Source of the DNA: Prevotellaceae bacterium UBA7017
Lineage (GTDB): Bacteria > Bacteroidota > Bacteroidia > Bacteroidales > Bacteroidaceae
Length of the DNA stretch: 12,506 nt
Reading direction: 5' to 3'
NCBI GenBank assembly: GCA_002449535.1
Contig: DJWZ01000059.1
Span: forward strand, 34,696-47,201
Shown here: piece after piece, positions 1-7,837 of the stretch
Numbering within the stretch: position 1 is the first letter of the stretch
Layout of the letters: each line of letters begins with the position of its first letter
Program-made: the position numbers and the translations under genes
The notes under the pieces: model-generated
Told to the model about the DNA's origin: nothing
Database searches by the model: none
Seen by the model: only the letters and a program-made list of their open reading frames with translations

Positions 1-1
1 C

Positions 2-661
2 AACAACATGATTACCATCAACGGACAAAAGATGGGTAAGTCATACAACAACTTCATTACCCTCGACCAATTCTTCAAGGGCGAACACGAGTTGCTGACA
101 AAGCCATTCAGCCCGATGACAATACGTTTCTTCATCCTTTCTGCACACTACAGGGGAACTGTCGATTTCTCTTCTGAAGCCCTCGAAGCAGCAGAAAAAG
201 GACTGGCGCGTTTGATGAATGGACTAAAAGACCTGAAACGCATACAACCCGCAAAGGGCTCAAGCCCGGAAATCACAGCATACGTAAAGGAATTGAGCAA
301 CAAGCTGTATGCCGCTATGAATGACGATATGCAGACACCTATCGTTATCAGCGAGCTCTTTGAGGCTTGCCACCAGGTAAACCTTCTGGTTGACAGAAAG
401 GCGAAAATAAGTGCCGAAGACCTGCAGACCCTGTCGCAGACGATGCACCTATGGACAGAAGACATCTTGGGACTCATCAATACCAACGACAATGGCGGTG
501 AGAACAAAGCTCTGGACAAAGTAATGCAAATGGTACTTGACATCCGGGCAAAGGCAAAGGCAGAAAAAGACTGGGCTACATCAGACAAGATACGTGATGA
601 CCTCAACGAAGCAGGAATAATAATCAAGGACACTCCCGACGGAGCAATATGGGAAATTTAG
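2..661 (+). CDS. cysS: Cysteinyl-tRNA synthetase, C-terminal part (5' end outside window)
   Basis: This class I synthetase charges tRNA-Cys with cysteine in the cytoplasm. Only the last 220 codons are here; the frame is open to the window edge (Asn-Asn-Met), so the HIGH motif and the zinc-binding catalytic core lie upstream. The second class I signature appears as KMGKS at bases 29-43. Gly replaces the first Ser of KMSKS, a variant I believe is usual in Bacteroidetes CysRS. It is followed by the SYNNFITLDQF segment and the helical DALR-type anticodon-binding domain (bases ~110-480). The tail is typical of the family: a basic RAKAKAEKDW helix, then SDKIRDDLNEAGIIIKDTPDG. The stop codon lies 13 bases inside the next gene, so the two are probably co-transcribed. 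Confidence in the identity is high; the annotation is partial only because of the window boundary. Confidence 0.96.
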   Translation, partial: NNMITINGQKMGKSYNNFITLDQFFKGEHELLTKPFSPMTIRFFILSAHYRGTVDFSSEALEAAEKGLARLMNGLKDLKRIQPAKGSSPEITAYVKELSNKLYAAMNDDMQTPIVISELFEACHQVNLLVDRKAKISAEDLQTLSQTMHLWTEDILGLINTNDNGGENKALDKVMQMVLDIRAKAKAEKDWATSDKIRDDLNEAGIIIKDTPDGAIWEI

Positions 662-1917
662 AGATAATGGCACCCGTTGGGTCAAGGGAATCCTTGGCTG
701 CAGCTATCAATGCCGGAGCAGACAGCATATATTTCGGCATCGGAAAGCTGAATATGCGTGCCCACTCCGCATCAGCCTTTACCATTGACGACCTGCGCGA
801 GATAGCACAACTGTGTGAGGAACACGACATAAAGTCATATCTTACCGTTAATACCATCATTTATGGCGAGGATATTCCGCAGATGCACGAAATCATCGAC
901 GCTGCCAAAGAAGCCAATATCACTGCCGTAATAGCTTCTGACATCGCTGTAATGATGTATTGTCGCAAAGTGGGTCAGGAAGTTCATTTGTCAACACAAC
1001 TGAATATTTCAAACATCGAAGCCCTGCGTTTCTATGCCCAGTTTGCCGATGTTGTCGTATTGGCACGTGAACTGAAGATGGAGCAGGTGAAAGAGATACA
1101 CGAATTGGCACTAAAGGAAGGAATCTGCGGACCTTCAGGAAAACCTATACGCATAGAAATGTTTTGTCACGGAGCCCTATGTATGGCAATTTCTGGAAAA
1201 TGCTACCTCTCTCTCCATAATGCCAACAGAAGCGCCAACCGAGGTGAATGTGTGCAGATTTGCAGACGAGGCTATGAAGTCAGGGATGCAGAAACTGGCA
1301 ACGAATTGCTCGTTGACAACAAGTACATAATGTCACCCAAAGACCTCAAAACAATCCGTTTCATCGACAGAATGCTTGATGCCGGGGTAGAGGTCTTCAA
1401 GATTGAGGGCAGAGCACGCGGACCTGAATATGTTGATACAGTCGTAAGATGCTATCGTGAAGCGATAAACGCCGTTATGGCAGACAAAGAGGCTGGCACA
1501 AAAGGCAAGAACTTCTCAGAAGCAGCCAAAGACCAATGGGACGAGCGACTGGCAAGAGTCTTCAACAGAGGGTTCTGGGATGGATATTATCAGGGACAGA
1601 CACTTGGAGAATGGAATGAAGCCTATGGTTCAAAGGCAACAGAAAAGAAGGTATATGCCGCCAAAACCATAAAATATTTCTCCAAGATAGGAGTGGCAGA
1701 ATTCCAAGTTGAGGCGCATGATATCAATGTCGGAGACAAGCTTCTTATTACCGGACCTACTACAGGAGCGATGTTTATTGACGAGGTAAAGGAAATCCGA
1801 TATGACCTGAAGCCAGTTCAAACCGGCAAAAAAGGACAGAGAATAAGTATTGCTGTTCCTGACAAGGTAAGACCTAACGATAAACTTTTTATTTTAGAGA
1901 AAGAAAATGACTATTGA
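649..1917 (+). CDS. U32 family protein (TrhP/YegQ-like, probable tRNA U34 hydroxylation factor)
   Basis: This 422-residue protein belongs to peptidase family U32. Members with this architecture (E. coli TrhP/YegQ) are needed for 5-hydroxyuridine formation at tRNA position 34; the 'peptidase' label is historical. The N-terminal half looks like a TIM barrel (MAPVGSRESLAAAINAGAD, then SIYFG and YLTVNT). Residues 170-188 match the U32 signature exactly: E-x-F-x2-G-A-L-C-x4-G-x-C-x-L-S. Cys173, 178, 185, 201 and 205 cluster there; related U32 proteins (UbiU/UbiV) use similarly placed cysteines to hold a 4Fe-4S cluster, so an Fe-S site is possible but inferred. The C-terminal ~80 residues form a small beta-rich domain. 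ATG 649 overlaps cysS by 13 bases; Met7 is an alternative start. The gene overlaps the following sufE by 11 bases. The exact paralogue (TrhP versus RlhA, which acts on 23S rRNA) is not settled by sequence alone. Confidence 0.9.
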   Translation: MGNLEIMAPVGSRESLAAAINAGADSIYFGIGKLNMRAHSASAFTIDDLREIAQLCEEHDIKSYLTVNTIIYGEDIPQMHEIIDAAKEANITAVIASDIAVMMYCRKVGQEVHLSTQLNISNIEALRFYAQFADVVVLARELKMEQVKEIHELALKEGICGPSGKPIRIEMFCHGALCMAISGKCYLSLHNANRSANRGECVQICRRGYEVRDAETGNELLVDNKYIMSPKDLKTIRFIDRMLDAGVEVFKIEGRARGPEYVDTVVRCYREAINAVMADKEAGTKGKNFSEAAKDQWDERLARVFNRGFWDGYYQGQTLGEWNEAYGSKATEKKVYAAKTIKYFSKIGVAEFQVEAHDINVGDKLLITGPTTGAMFIDEVKEIRYDLKPVQTGKKGQRISIAVPDKVRPNDKLFILEKENDY

Positions 1918-2332
1918 CGATATACAAGAAGAGATAATAGAAGAGTTTAACGCTCTTGACGATTGGATGGACAAATACCAGTTACTCATTGACTTGGGTA
2001 GCGAGCAAGAGCCTCTTGATGAAAAATACAAGACTGAGCAGAATATCATTGAAGGATGTCAGAGTAGGGTTTGGATACAATGCGATGCCTCCGATGGGGA
2101 AGGAGGCAAGGTGCTGCATTTCCAGGCTGACAGCGATGCCTTGATAGTAAAGGGCATCATAGCCTTGCTGATACGTGTTATAAACGACCAGCCAGCAAAG
2201 GAGATTCTGGATTCCGACCTACATTTTATCGAAGCCATCGGTCTCAAAGACCACCTCTCTCCTACCCGTTCCAACGGATTGCTCGCAATGGTAAAACGCA
2301 TAAAGGCATACGCACTTGCTTTCAGCTCTTAG
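1907..2332 (+). CDS. sufE: SufE-family sulfur acceptor protein
   Basis: SufE takes persulfide sulfur from the cysteine desulfurase SufS and passes it to the Fe-S scaffold in the cytoplasm. The protein is 141 residues, close to the family norm of ~140. The acceptor cysteine is visible at residue 51 within the EGCQSRVW segment, the same number as in E. coli SufE. The N-terminal helix with the LDDWMDKYQLLIDLG pattern, the SDALIVKGIIALL segment and the C-terminal GLKDHLSPTRSNG segment are all characteristic. No SufS or SufBCD gene is in the window, so this is a detached suf gene, as often in Bacteroidetes. ATG 1907 lies inside the end of the U32 gene, and the stop overlaps the SNF2 gene start by 17 bases. 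Its position beside a U32 protein with clustered cysteines fits an Fe-S connection, but that is inference. Confidence 0.93.
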   Translation: MTIDDIQEEIIEEFNALDDWMDKYQLLIDLGSEQEPLDEKYKTEQNIIEGCQSRVWIQCDASDGEGGKVLHFQADSDALIVKGIIALLIRVINDQPAKEILDSDLHFIEAIGLKDHLSPTRSNGLLAMVKRIKAYALAFSS

Positions 2333-5300
2333 TAAACAGCAGCTCCAACTGCTCACTATCTATGCTCTCTACAATACTGAGGGTTCGCAGGCTAACAGTA
2401 TATTACCGATACTGAACAGTCTGCCCACGGGACCGTGTACCGACCTGAAGCACCTCACAAAAACCCTGTGCACACAAGGACTGATTGACGAATATGCTTT
2501 CAATTGGCGCACTGACTCCTATGACCATTGCGTAAAGCCGGAATTGCTTATCAAGGTGATGCAATATCTTGTAGAGAAAGAACCCGAAGGAACCATAGAA
2601 GTGCTGAATGCTGTTGGGGCAGAGTTACAGCCTACCGTTATACAAAAAATGTTGTGGGAATTTATCAGCAGTTCCTATCAACACGTTAACATTGAGAAGA
2701 TAGATGATTATGCCATCAGCAAGAATCTCACGACCCTCATTCCCGCAGTTCTGGATTATCGTTTTGCCCCCTTGCTGTTGCTTTTCAATAAAGCCAATTT
2801 CTTCGGACTCATCGAGGAAACTCTAAGGTATCTCTTCTCAACAGGAGAACTGACAGACATCTATAACCTTTCAAACTTAATAAAGGGCTATCAGAATATA
2901 GAGATAACACAACAGAAGGAAAGCATACAGTGCACACTCGACCTGTATAGGTATTTGGCATACGGCAAGACTCCCGACTACCTGCTTTCCTCAAACAGAG
3001 ACCACCGTATCATAGCAGGCATCTATGAAGCCTTGCACGGAAACGACAAGAAGGGATTGGATCACTTCAAGAAAGCCCTGTCACTGAACAATAAAGACAA
3101 AGGTTATGCTACCTCTAAGCCATACCTACCTTGGGAAATCGCCAATTTCTATTTCGTAACAATTGCTAAACGTACTTTCAGCGACGATGGTCGCAAGAAG
3201 GCGTTAGGTATCAGCAAAGTACAGGAAGAAAATCTGACACGCGCAGCAAAAATTCTTTATAGCATTCTGTATAGTACCAATACCGAGAAGCAGCAAAAGA
3301 AGGAACTTATGACTCTTCTTACCAGTAAGAAGGGCATAGATCGCATAATGGCAAAGATGATGTTCCAGTATATTGGTATGACAAATGCTGAAACACAGAT
3401 AACAGAGTTTTCTGATATCCATATTCACTGGAATATCCTCAACGAAAATGCTCTGCTGATGAATATGCCACATAGGGAAGATTATGAAGACGACAATACT
3501 TCTCCTACCAGAAAAGCATATTTCATGACCAGCACCCGCGTCAGGACGGTAGAGACACGAATGCAGTCAATGCTAAAGAGCGGACAATGGGGAGCAGGAA
3601 AGCGTCTCAGTGGGCAAAACAAGATGATAGAAGATGTCCTCATTGAAGTATTAGAGGGAACCCCACTCTACGGAGGCAGATATGCACCACACTACACTAT
3701 TGAGGTAAACGAAGAAATGCCTTATATGCGGGTTACTCGTACTCCGAATGGTTTTACTGTTGACAGCAATGTGCCTCGGGAAGCAATAGAACAAGGAATA
3801 TTTATCAGCCACAGAGGAAAGACCTCCATAAATTTTATCCGCATTGGTGAAAGACAGAGGAAATACTATGACCGTTTGATAGAAAAGATTTTCCCCTTGT
3901 CAATGGAAGAAAAACTGAAGCACTTCCTCGTTAAAGCCAGCATGCAACGCTTTTCCGATGGTTCACGCCTTGAGATTCACAGCGATTTGCTGGAGGGAGG
4001 ATCAACATTACCTATACGGGATGCAGACACCAAGCTGGTAATACAAATTCTCAAGCAAGAAAAACAACGCTTTGCCATAGAGATATTTATTCGCACCATG
4101 GAAGGTGGGAAGATGCAACTGACACCTGGGCGAGGGAAACAGGTCATTATCGATGGAATGGGAGAAAATCGTACTCGCATAAACCGCGATATGGAACTGG
4201 AATTCAAAATTTTCAATGATTTCATTGAGGCAACAGCCTTGAATGGAGAAACCTCCATGATTCTCGGAATATACGATTTACTACCCTTGTTGGAATATGC
4301 ACAACAACATCAGGACACTGTAATTTGCGAATGGCCTGAAGGAACATCCATAAATATAAAGACCAAAAGCACCAAGAGCATCTGGAATGGTAATATCAAA
4401 CGCAACGAAAACGGATGGTTTGACATAGAGGGCAGTATAAATGTTGACCAGGAAAAAGTTCTCTCTATGGCTCAACTGCTGGAGCTATCAGCACAAAGTC
4501 ACGGTAAATACATTCGCCTTAATGACGGAGAATTCTTGGCTTTGTCAGAAAAACTGCGTCAGCAACTGAATCGCCTTGCCTCTATCACCTCTCGCCACCA
4601 TTCCCGATTACAAATGTCTCCCTTCTCTGCTGCACTTCTAAGCAACAATATACTCGAAGGGGAACTACGATTGGAGGGTGATAAAGAGCTGCAAAAGATA
4701 CGCCAACGCATAAAGAAAGCCAGCGAATATCACCCACGTGTTCCTGCAACACTTCAGGCAACACTGCGTACATATCAAAAAGAAGGCTACCAATGGATGA
4801 TGCGTCTGAACAAATGGGGAGCAGGAGCACTGCTCGCTGACGATATGGGTCTTGGCAAAACCATACAGACAATAGCCCTTCTCCTTGCAAAAGCGAAAGA
4901 AGGTCCGGCTCTCGTGATAGCACCGGCATCAGTGGCACCTAATTGGAATACTGAATTTGCACGTTTCGCACCAAGCCTCAACATCATAATGCTTAACTAT
5001 GAAACCAGTCGTTCAGAAGCCATCAGAAACGCAGGAGAAGGAGATGTTGTCGTGATGTCGTATATGCTTCTGCTAAGCGTAAAGGAAGATGTAATCAATA
5101 AACGATGGAAGACCATTTGTCTGGACGAAGCCCATATTATTAAGAATCGTGGTGCCAAGACATCTGCCATTGCAATGAAACTGAAGAGTGATTATCGTAT
5201 AATGCTGACAGGTACTCCTGTGCAGAACCATCTTGGAGAACTATGGAACCTCTTCCAGTTTGTCAATCCAGGTCTGCTCGGCAGTTTCGAGAATTTCAAT

Positions 5301-6134
5301 AAACGCTTCATCCAACCCATAGAATTGCTGCACGATAAGGTTGCACAAGAAAATCTTGACAACCTGATAAAGCCCTTCATGTTACGCAGGACAAAAGACA
5401 AGGTTGCACAAGAGCTGCCAGATAAAGAAGAGATATATCAACATGTTACCCTGTCAGAAGAGGAAATCGTCAGGTATGAGGCTATGCGTCAAAAAACGCA
5501 AACTATCATTGAAGAGGAACTGAAAAATAATTCCGGCAATCAGAATATTTCCTTTAACACATTGGCAGAAATTACAAAGTTGCGCCTCTGTGCCTGCAGC
5601 AAATCAAAGATTGTAGCCCTTACAGAATTACTTATGACCATCATGGAGGGTGGCGGTAGTTCTCTTGTTTTCTCGCAGTTCACGACATATCTCACACAGA
5701 TAAAGAGAAATCTTGATGAAGCACATATACATTATATATATATAGATGGTTCAACACCTATTAAGGAACGTCAGCAACTGGTGGAAAGATTTCAGAATGG
5801 GGAATGTCCAGTCTTCCTTATTTCTCTCAAAGCCGGTGGATTAGGCTTAAATCTTACCCATGCAAACTATGTCATACACATGGATCCTTGGTGGAACCCC
5901 GCTATAGAGGCACAGGCAACAGACCGCGCGCACCGCATAGGACAGAAGCAAGCCGTGACAGTATATCATCTCATTTCCGAAGGAACAATCGAAGAGAAAA
6001 TACAGCGTCTCCATGCACGGAAGAAGGAACTGGCAGATAACGTCCTAAAGGCAACAGACATGAGTTACCGACTTACAGGAGAAGAACTCTTGGAAATGGT
6101 AAGGGGAAGTGGGGAGGCGATTAGTGCACCCTAA
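2316..6134 (+). CDS. SNF2-family (SWI2/SNF2) DEAH ATPase/helicase-like protein with long N-terminal region
   Basis: This is a 1272-residue double-stranded-DNA translocase-type ATPase. The C-terminal ~480 residues hold a complete Snf2 motor: a Q-motif-like LRTYQKEGYQWM, Walker A DDMGLGKT (Lys848), DEAH at 937-940, LTGTPVQN, FMLRRTKDKV, SLVFSQF, ISLKAGGLGLNLT, and QATDRAHRIGQ at 1200-1210 with arginine fingers Arg1204 and Arg1207. The first ~780 residues are not motor sequence. Residues ~1-350 look helical and partly TPR-like, and ~620-780 resemble the accessory region before many bacterial Snf2 motors (WFDIEGSINVD, then YIRLNDGEFLAL). The only start that keeps the N terminus is TTG 2316, because an in-frame TAA lies at 2301 and the first in-frame ATG is near codon 82. 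The gene overlaps sufE by 17 bases. The substrate is unknown; chromatin-type names do not apply in bacteria, and RNA-polymerase recycling (RapA-like) or DNA repair are possible roles. Confidence 0.93.
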   Translation: MLSALSKQQLQLLTIYALYNTEGSQANSILPILNSLPTGPCTDLKHLTKTLCTQGLIDEYAFNWRTDSYDHCVKPELLIKVMQYLVEKEPEGTIEVLNAVGAELQPTVIQKMLWEFISSSYQHVNIEKIDDYAISKNLTTLIPAVLDYRFAPLLLLFNKANFFGLIEETLRYLFSTGELTDIYNLSNLIKGYQNIEITQQKESIQCTLDLYRYLAYGKTPDYLLSSNRDHRIIAGIYEALHGNDKKGLDHFKKALSLNNKDKGYATSKPYLPWEIANFYFVTIAKRTFSDDGRKKALGISKVQEENLTRAAKILYSILYSTNTEKQQKKELMTLLTSKKGIDRIMAKMMFQYIGMTNAETQITEFSDIHIHWNILNENALLMNMPHREDYEDDNTSPTRKAYFMTSTRVRTVETRMQSMLKSGQWGAGKRLSGQNKMIEDVLIEVLEGTPLYGGRYAPHYTIEVNEEMPYMRVTRTPNGFTVDSNVPREAIEQGIFISHRGKTSINFIRIGERQRKYYDRLIEKIFPLSMEEKLKHFLVKASMQRFSDGSRLEIHSDLLEGGSTLPIRDADTKLVIQILKQEKQRFAIEIFIRTMEGGKMQLTPGRGKQVIIDGMGENRTRINRDMELEFKIFNDFIEATALNGETSMILGIYDLLPLLEYAQQHQDTVICEWPEGTSINIKTKSTKSIWNGNIKRNENGWFDIEGSINVDQEKVLSMAQLLELSAQSHGKYIRLNDGEFLALSEKLRQQLNRLASITSRHHSRLQMSPFSAALLSNNILEGELRLEGDKELQKIRQRIKKASEYHPRVPATLQATLRTYQKEGYQWMMRLNKWGAGALLADDMGLGKTIQTIALLLAKAKEGPALVIAPASVAPNWNTEFARFAPSLNIIMLNYETSRSEAIRNAGEGDVVVMSYMLLLSVKEDVINKRWKTICLDEAHIIKNRGAKTSAIAMKLKSDYRIMLTGTPVQNHLGELWNLFQFVNPGLLGSFENFNKRFIQPIELLHDKVAQENLDNLIKPFMLRRTKDKVAQELPDKEEIYQHVTLSEEEIVRYEAMRQKTQTIIEEELKNNSGNQNISFNTLAEITKLRLCACSKSKIVALTELLMTIMEGGGSSLVFSQFTTYLTQIKRNLDEAHIHYIYIDGSTPIKERQQLVERFQNGECPVFLISLKAGGLGLNLTHANYVIHMDPWWNPAIEAQATDRAHRIGQKQAVTVYHLISEGTIEEKIQRLHARKKELADNVLKATDMSYRLTGEELLEMVRGSGEAISAP

Positions 6135-6183
6135 AAGACTATCAATATTGAAAAATAAAAACAAACAAAATCTATCATAATCT

Positions 6184-7815
6184 ATGAAAACAATCTTTCG
6201 ATTATCAATCGCATTACTTTTAATGCTTTTGCCTTTAATTACTCAAGCCCAGGGCAACAATTCTGCTCAAGGAAAAGTTCTTACCCTGAAAATGCCATGC
6301 AAACTGCTTAATGGTATCTCAGAACGTGAATATTCTATATACCTGCCAGGCAGTTATGATACTAATGTACTGCATAGCTACCCTGTATTATACCTGATGC
6401 ATGGTGGCGGTGGCTCAAATACCGACTGGGAAAAAATACACCATATTTCGGAAGTAGCAAATCGCCTTACCAACAGCGGAAAAATCCAAGACATGATTAT
6501 TGTCTGTGCAGAAGGTAATCAACAGAACATGATGTATTTCAATGCCGAAAAAGACAATAATGGTACTCCTGATTGGAAATATGAGGATTATTTCTTCAAT
6601 GAACTCATTCCCTACATCGAAAAGACATACCGCGTAAGGACAGACAAAGGCGGACGCGCCATCGGAGGTTTCTCTATGGGTGGCGGTGCCGCTACTGTTT
6701 ACGGAGTACATCATCCCGAGTATTTCTGTATGGTATATGACATCAGCGGATATCTTAGACGCCAGCCCCTGTCATTTCTGAAGAATGACCCCTCTGCCTC
6801 ATGGAGACAACAGATAATAGAAAATAATAATCCTATAGTACGCATAAACAATGGTACAGCGAACGATGTTGCTTCATGGAAGAAAACAGACTGGAAAATA
6901 GCTGTTGGAGACAAAGACTTCACTCTTGAAGCCAATATGGACTTAATGAAAGCTTTTAGAGAGAAAGGTGTCCCTTGTTCAATGTACGTTAACGATGGTG
7001 CTCACGATGCAAAATGGGTAAACGGAGTATTGGAGGATGTCTTGAAGCGTGCTAACAGAAATTTCGAGAGCCTTTGGATTAAGAATGGAGACCGAAATAT
7101 CTATGGTATCATAAGCAAGCCAAAACAGACAGGAAAGAAACAACCATTAGTGATAATTTCTCACGGTTTCAACGGCTCTCACCATTATGGCAGGACTTAT
7201 TTTGATACTCTCAATGCCATCGGCTATCAGGTATATGCTTTTGACTTCCCTTGTGGAGCAGTAAATAGCAAAAGCGATAATAACACCATGAACATGTCTG
7301 TACTTGATGAGAAGAATGACCTGAAGGCTATCATATCTTATTTCAAGCAGCAAAAAGATGTAGATGCCGATAATATCGTACTGATTGGAGAGAGTCAGGG
7401 TGGTTTTGTCAGCGTTCTGACTTCTGCCGAAATGCCAAACGACATAAAAGCAACAATCCTTGTATTTCCTGCCCTCTGCATACCAGACAATTGGAATGAA
7501 CGTTATCCAAAGGTAGAAGATATACCTGATACCACCAAGATGTGGAATGTACCTTTGGGACGACGCTATTTCCTTGAAGTTCGCAATATACAAATCTTCA
7601 AATCAATAAAGAAATACAAGCGTCCGGTACTCATTGTTCAGGGAGACAAAGACCCTGTAGTATCTATGGATGACTCTCGTAAAGCCGTAAAGACTTATAA
7701 GGATGCCCGCCTGCATATAATTCCCGGTGCAGGACACGGTTTCAAACCTCATGAGCAGCAAGAGTCATTGCATCAGATAAAAATGTTCTTGGAGGAGGTT
7801 AACAAGAAACAGTAA
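6184..7815 (+). CDS. Exported tandem esterase: CE1/esterase-D-like domain plus cinnamoyl-esterase-like alpha/beta hydrolase domain
   Basis: This 543-residue protein has a Sec signal peptide (MKTIFRL, hydrophobic core to ~residue 19, likely cleavage TQA|Q after Ala22), so it acts in the periplasm or outside the cell. Domain 1 (~27-285) is of the esterase-D/CE1 type: MHGGGG oxyanion-hole loop at His73, GFSMGG nucleophile Ser164, and plausible acid Asp243 or Asp245 and His274. Domain 2 (~300-543) is a separate alpha/beta hydrolase: HGF at 327, GESQGG nucleophile Ser404, Asp490 in GDKDPVV, His518 in GAGHGF. It resembles bacterial cinnamoyl/feruloyl esterases. Both triads look intact, so two active esterases on one chain are likely; plant cell-wall ester bonds (feruloyl, acetyl) are the probable target by family, not proven. 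A 49-base A-rich gap separates it from the SNF2 gene, with no clear promoter, and a 22-base gap precedes the polymerase gene. Confidence 0.88.
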   Translation: MKTIFRLSIALLLMLLPLITQAQGNNSAQGKVLTLKMPCKLLNGISEREYSIYLPGSYDTNVLHSYPVLYLMHGGGGSNTDWEKIHHISEVANRLTNSGKIQDMIIVCAEGNQQNMMYFNAEKDNNGTPDWKYEDYFFNELIPYIEKTYRVRTDKGGRAIGGFSMGGGAATVYGVHHPEYFCMVYDISGYLRRQPLSFLKNDPSASWRQQIIENNNPIVRINNGTANDVASWKKTDWKIAVGDKDFTLEANMDLMKAFREKGVPCSMYVNDGAHDAKWVNGVLEDVLKRANRNFESLWIKNGDRNIYGIISKPKQTGKKQPLVIISHGFNGSHHYGRTYFDTLNAIGYQVYAFDFPCGAVNSKSDNNTMNMSVLDEKNDLKAIISYFKQQKDVDADNIVLIGESQGGFVSVLTSAEMPNDIKATILVFPALCIPDNWNERYPKVEDIPDTTKMWNVPLGRRYFLEVRNIQIFKSIKKYKRPVLIVQGDKDPVVSMDDSRKAVKTYKDARLHIIPGAGHGFKPHEQQESLHQIKMFLEEVNKKQ

Positions 7816-7837
7816 CACTCCTTATGACATTTACTAA

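Noticed and set aside
148..633. Open frame of ~160 codons antisense to cysS
   Set aside because: It lies wholly opposite a well-conserved coding region, has low-complexity Ser/Arg/Phe-rich content and no recognisable domain; it is a shadow of the real gene.
649..1917. Reading the U32 protein as a secreted collagenase-type protease
   Set aside because: There is no signal peptide, and the architecture matches tRNA-modification U32 proteins; the protease name is historical.
5731..5744. AT-repeat run (ATTATATATATATA)
   Set aside because: It is a short simple repeat that encodes the ordinary YIYIDGS strand of the Snf2 motor; too short to call a functional repeat.
2316..6134. SNF2 gene as part of an anti-phage system (DISARM/BREX-like)
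   Set aside because: No methylase, phospholipase-D, nuclease or other defence partner is present; the flanking genes are housekeeping.
6135..6183. Possible promoter before the esterase gene
   Set aside because: The 49-base A-rich gap has no TAnnTTTG element and no convincing -33 partner, so a separate promoter is not supported.
7147..7593. Open frame of ~148 codons antisense to the esterase
   Set aside because: It is opposite the intact second hydrolase domain and shows no motif or start context of its own.
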